9,015 bases of DNA, from assembly GCA_019323235.1 (NCBI GenBank), contig JAHWHN010000204.1:1-9015 (forward strand), read 5' to 3'. The notes below the pieces were generated by a model. It saw only the letters and a program-made list of their open reading frames with translations, did not search any database and was not told the origin of the DNA. The DNA is from Candidatus Woesearchaeota archaeon. GTDB taxonomy: Archaea > Nanobdellota > Nanobdellia > Woesearchaeales > JABIAG01. Positions within the stretch are counted from its first letter, which is position 1. The number at the start of each line of letters is the position of its first letter. The translations under genes and the position numbers were made by a program. Shown here piece by piece: positions 6,507 to 9,015 of the stretch.

Positions 6507-7514
6507 ATGAAAGTAGTAGATAGAAGAAGGAACAGGAAGAATAAACCTAAAAAGGCGTTTTTTCAAACAAATGGTATTAGGGATATTAAAAGTGGCAAAG
6601 AGCCAGTTACTTTTTCAGATAATTTAGTAAAAAACATACTCTCTTTAGACAGTACTCAATATGGTGTCATTGAATTTGATAATTTAATACCTGAAGAATA
6701 TTCAAGTTCTATTGAATTTATGAAACATGGAACAAAAAAAGTTCTTGGCAAATTAGAACAATTAACTCTGGATGTTACTCCTCAAGATTTAATTGCTATG
6801 AATATGGATAATACTTCCTCATGTAGGTATAGTGGGGGTTTATTTTGTATTGATGAGGGTTTTGAATTTGAAATTAAATTATTAAATTGTTTAGAAGGAT
6901 TACAACTGTTATATTATTTACATAAAGATAGAAGATCTGCTTTATCTGTTGACTTATATGATGGTAATTCAAACAATGTTGGTTTGGATGCAAAAGTATC
7001 CTTATCATCAAGAACTAAAGATAAAAGTCCTTATGATTCAATTAGATTTTCAAGAGTTCCTATTTTAGATAATGAAAGAAAAAATGATATTTTATATGCT
7101 TTAAGAGTAGAACATAATTGTGAATATAGGGATTATGATATTAGACGTGAATCTAGATTTACTGAAGATGTAGATTTAATTAGAAGAAATTTTTGTCCTC
7201 ATGAGTTTGCAGCTTATTATTCAATCTTATTTAGTTATTTAGAAGATAATAGAGATAAAGCTAAAGTAATGTATGATATGAGTTTATTTCCTTTTCCAAC
7301 ACAATTAACTGTTGATTTTTACAAAAAAATGATGAACCAAACTTTAATCAAAGAAACTAAAGATAAAAATCCAAGATTAATTAAAGAAGGAGAGGCAGAA
7401 ATCATGTTGTGGGGTTTAGTTCACAAATTGGGATATGAAAAAACATTCAAACCTGAAAGAAAAATTCTTGAATATAATTGGAATAAAGAAAATATTCCAA
7501 ATTATGATTTATAA
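6507..7514 (+). CDS. Conserved-looking soluble protein of unknown function
   Basis: 335 residues; I do not recognise it. There is no signal peptide or membrane helix, so it is probably cytoplasmic. The N-terminus is strongly basic (RRRNRKNKPKK, residues 6-16), suggesting contact with nucleic acid or ribosomes. A mixed alpha/beta body follows, with 'LGKLEQLTLDVTPQDLIAMN' type segments (80-99), a Cys pair around a strand-turn (C106, C114), a hydrophobic helix (125-139, 'LLNCLEGLQLLYYLH'), a beta region with many Arg/Asp (175-220) and helical C-terminal parts (230-312) with an aromatic end. No Walker, nuclease, methyltransferase or zinc motif is evident; the five cysteines (106, 114, 128, 205, 230) do not form CxxC pairs. 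It is divergent from the PRC-barrel gene and followed by T7 and by PAN with its own promoter, so no operon partner points to a role. Confidence 0.8.
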   Translation: MKVVDRRRNRKNKPKKAFFQTNGIRDIKSGKEPVTFSDNLVKNILSLDSTQYGVIEFDNLIPEEYSSSIEFMKHGTKKVLGKLEQLTLDVTPQDLIAMNMDNTSSCRYSGGLFCIDEGFEFEIKLLNCLEGLQLLYYLHKDRRSALSVDLYDGNSNNVGLDAKVSLSSRTKDKSPYDSIRFSRVPILDNERKNDILYALRVEHNCEYRDYDIRRESRFTEDVDLIRRNFCPHEFAAYYSILFSYLEDNRDKAKVMYDMSLFPFPTQLTVDFYKKMMNQTLIKETKDKNPRLIKEGEAEIMLWGLVHKLGYEKTFKPERKILEYNWNKENIPNYDL

Positions 7515-7516
7515 AA

Positions 7517-7523
7517 TTTTTTT
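7517..7523 (+). terminator. T7 terminator after the 335-residue gene
   Basis: Seven T begin 3 bases after the TAA stop. Termination here, plus the PAN promoter just downstream, makes the two genes separate units. Confidence 0.55.
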
Positions 7524-7540
7524 ACAACTACTTAGTATAT

Positions 7541-7558
7541 CCAAAACCTATTTAAATT
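7541..7558 (+). promoter_or_regulatory. BRE and TATA box of the PAN gene (leaderless)
   Basis: CCAAAACC (7541-7548) is a BRE-like stretch, nearly the same as the one before the second lipoprotein gene. TTTAAATT (7551-7558) is the TATA box and starts 29 bases before the ATG at 7580. The transcript should start at the ATG; no convincing Shine-Dalgarno site is present. Confidence 0.65.
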
Positions 7559-7579
7559 AGTTTTTATTTCAGAGTTGAT

Positions 7580-8704
7580 ATGGGAGAAGATGATTTTGAA
7601 AGAGAGGTGCAGAATTTCGCATCAAGGATGACTGTTCTAGAATCTGAGAACATAATTCTTAAGCCAACTATTTCTCAGTTGAAGAACGAGTTAGATTCTG
7701 TAAAGACAAATCCTTTAATGGTTTGTGAAGTAAAAGATGTTTTAGATAAAGAAGTAATAATTAAAGTTCCAAATGGAAATTCTTTTTTAGTAAATGTAAG
7801 TCCTGATTTGAAATTAATTCCTGGCGATAAAGTATTCGTAGAACAAAAAAATCTTAATGTTATTAGAAAACATAATACTTTTACAGATAAAGATGTAGAG
7901 AAGTATGTTATCATAGAAAAACCAAATGTTTCTTGGGATCAAATTGGTGGTTTAGAAAAAGAAATTGAAGAAATTAAAGAAGTAATTGAACTTCCTTTAA
8001 CAAAACCAGAATTATTCAAGAAAGTTGGAATAACTCCACCAAAAGGAGTTTTGTTACATGGAGAACCAGGAACTGGTAAAACATTATTGGCAAAAGCAGT
8101 AGCATCATCAACAAATGCAACTTTTATTGAAATAGTTGGTTCTGAATTAGTTCAGAAGTTTATTGGTGAAGGGGCGAAGCTAGTAAAAGATGTTTTTAAA
8201 ATGGCAAAAGAAAAAGCTCCAGCTATATTATTTATTGATGAGTTAGACTCAATTGCTTCACAAAGAATTGAATTAGGAACTTCTGGAGAAAGAGAAGTTC
8301 AAAGAACTTTCATGCAATTATTAGCAGAAATAGATGGTTTTAAAAATTTAGATGGTGTAAAAATAATTGGATGTACAAATAGAAAAGATATTTTAGATCC
8401 TGCTATTTTAAGGCCTGGTAGATTAGATAGATTAATTGAAGTGTCTCCACCTAATAAAGATGGTATTAAAGAAATATTAAATATTCATTTGAAAAACATG
8501 AATGTATGTAGTGGTGTAAATTTAGATAATTTAGCTAAAAAAATAGAAGGAATGTCTGGTGCTGAAATTAAAGCATTATGTACAGAAGCAGGTTATTTTG
8601 CATTAAGAGATGGAAGACATAAAGTGGTTCATGAAGACTTTGAAAAATCCATTACAAAAATAATGGATAAAGAAGACAATTCAATGGAAAATATTTTCTT
8701 TTAG
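7580..8704 (+). CDS. pan: Proteasome-activating nucleotidase (AAA+ ATPase, PAN)
   Basis: 374 residues. PAN is a hexameric AAA+ ring that unfolds proteins and feeds them into the 20S proteasome; it is the archaeal counterpart of Rpt1-6. Layout: N-terminal coiled coil (about 5-43), Pro45 at the place of the conserved cis-proline, OB domain (46-96), AAA+ domain (about 112-290) and C-terminal helical lid. Motifs: Walker A GEPGTGKT (161-168, Glu where Pro is usual), pore loop KFIG (193-196), Walker B ILFIDELD (216-223), sensor 1 'GCTNRKD' (264-270), arginine fingers in LRPGRLDR (R278, R281), sensor 2 region GMSGAE (324-329), and 'CTEAG' (334-338). It is shorter than the roughly 400-430 residues of well-known PANs, mainly in the coiled coil. 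The C-terminus is NIFF, so the gate-opening hydrophobic-Tyr-any tail has Phe for Tyr. The 'IEKPNVSWDQIGGL' linker and the OB domain favour PAN over Cdc48. No proteasome gene lies in the window. Confidence 0.95.
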   Translation: MGEDDFEREVQNFASRMTVLESENIILKPTISQLKNELDSVKTNPLMVCEVKDVLDKEVIIKVPNGNSFLVNVSPDLKLIPGDKVFVEQKNLNVIRKHNTFTDKDVEKYVIIEKPNVSWDQIGGLEKEIEEIKEVIELPLTKPELFKKVGITPPKGVLLHGEPGTGKTLLAKAVASSTNATFIEIVGSELVQKFIGEGAKLVKDVFKMAKEKAPAILFIDELDSIASQRIELGTSGEREVQRTFMQLLAEIDGFKNLDGVKIIGCTNRKDILDPAILRPGRLDRLIEVSPPNKDGIKEILNIHLKNMNVCSGVNLDNLAKKIEGMSGAEIKALCTEAGYFALRDGRHKVVHEDFEKSITKIMDKEDNSMENIFF

Positions 8705-8705
8705 A

Positions 8706-8725
8706 TTTTTTTCTTTTAATTTTTT
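8706..8725 (+). terminator. T-rich terminator after PAN
   Basis: T7 starts one base after the TAG stop, and further runs of four T and six T follow within 20 bases. Repeated T-runs are typical of archaeal gene ends. Confidence 0.6.
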
Positions 8726-8735
8726 AATATTTAAT

Positions 8736-8742
8736 AAAAAAA
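8736..8742 (-). terminator. T7 terminator (- strand) after the right-edge gene
   Basis: Seven A on + read as T7 on -, starting 5 bases past the TAA stop of the convergent gene. With the PAN terminator it fills the 43-base junction. Confidence 0.55.
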
Positions 8743-8747
8743 CAGAA

Positions 8748-9014
8748 TTAACAAAATCCTGGCATTAAACCATCATCAAAATAATAATCAAATTCTTTTA
8801 ATTCTTCTTTTTCTATACTTAAAAAATTTTCAAATTTATTTGCTCTAAAAATATAAAATTTATCCTCATCTAAAAAATATTTAAGTACTACTGATTTTAT
8901 TTGGTCATCATCTTTTAAACCTTGTTCAGTTCTTGCTTTTTTTATTCCTTGAGCGCTATTCACTTGTGGAATCCAATATGATTCATATTCGTAATATTCA
9001 TCTAAATATTTTTC
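8748..9014 (-). CDS. 3' end of an unrecognised protein (5' truncated by window edge)
   Basis: On the - strand the frame is open from the window edge to the TAA at 8748-8750, giving 88 visible residues. The 18 codons before the GTG at 8963 also look coding (acidic and aromatic, with 'ESYWIPQV'), so the gene starts outside the window. I do not recognise it. The visible part has a basic patch ('GIKKARTEQG'), then alternating hydrophobic and charged segments ('SVVLKYFLDEDKFYIF') that look like an alpha/beta fold with a beta-hairpin, then an acidic aromatic end ('EFDYYFDD') and a terminal GFC. No membrane helix is visible. It faces PAN tail to tail across 43 bases, so no functional link is implied. 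Confidence 0.65.
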   Translation of the reverse strand, partial: EKYLDEYYEYESYWIPQVNSAQGIKKARTEQGLKDDDQIKSVVLKYFLDEDKFYIFRANKFENFLSIEKEELKEFDYYFDDGLMPGFC

Positions 9015-9015
9015 A

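Noticed and set aside
7675..7914. Open frame on the - strand inside the PAN gene
   Set aside because: It overlaps conserved PAN coding sequence and has no signals of its own.
8961..8963. GTG (- strand) as start of the right-edge gene
   Set aside because: The frame stays open and coding-like to the window edge, and no Shine-Dalgarno or TATA signal stands before the GTG.
1..9015. TGA never used as stop among the nine genes, raising recoding
   Set aside because: Nine stops are too few, AT-rich genomes favour TAA, and no gene here needs TGA read as an amino acid. TAG ends three genes, each followed at once by a T-rich terminator, so TAG readthrough is also unlikely.
1..9015. tRNA, CRISPR, insertion-sequence or integrase signals
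   Set aside because: All gaps are 148 bases or less and AT-rich. I saw no cloverleaf, no spaced direct repeats, no terminal inverted repeats and no transposase or recombinase motif.

Overview
The window reads as a piece of a strongly AT-rich archaeal chromosome. Three things support an archaeon: a replication factor C small subunit, a proteasome-activating nucleotidase (PAN), and TATA-box promoters placed about 30 bases before start codons, as on leaderless archaeal transcripts. The low G+C (about 30% by eye), small gaps, near-exclusive AGA arginine codons and many secreted proteins with no recognisable family suggest a DPANN-type lineage (Woesearchaeota/Pacearchaeota-like). That placement is inference. 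No stretch over 300 bases lacks a gene; the largest gap is 148 bases. I see no tRNA, rRNA, CRISPR array or insertion sequence.

Left part (1-4995, all + strand): a cell-envelope cluster. It holds the 3' end of a beta-rich protein, an 890-residue multi-pass membrane protein with a large cysteine-rich ectodomain, and two lipoproteins. The lipoproteins share six aligned cysteines and are clearly paralogues. Their C-terminal domain also recurs in the ectodomain of the 890-residue protein, so three adjacent genes display the same module, once behind membrane helices and twice on a lipid anchor. I know no described system of this form, and it is the best candidate here for something new.

Middle part (5088-6358): the RFC small subunit (clamp loader) on + and, convergent to it, a small PRC-barrel protein on -. 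Right part (6507-9014): an unrecognised 335-residue soluble protein, then PAN (the ATPase ring that feeds the 20S proteasome), then the 3' part of an unrecognised convergent gene on -. PAN has a short N-terminal coiled coil and ends in Ile-Phe-Phe instead of the usual hydrophobic-Tyr-any tail.

The window shows two start modes. Four genes (3096, 5088, 6507, 7580) have a TATA-like box starting 29-30 bases before ATG and should be leaderless. Two (4114 and the - strand gene starting at 6358) have the box 52-54 bases before ATG plus a Shine-Dalgarno site, giving a leader of about 22-25 bases. Gene ends are mostly marked by runs of 7-8 T, back to back at both convergent junctions. The last two genes therefore look like ordinary housekeeping neighbours with their own promoters rather than one operon.
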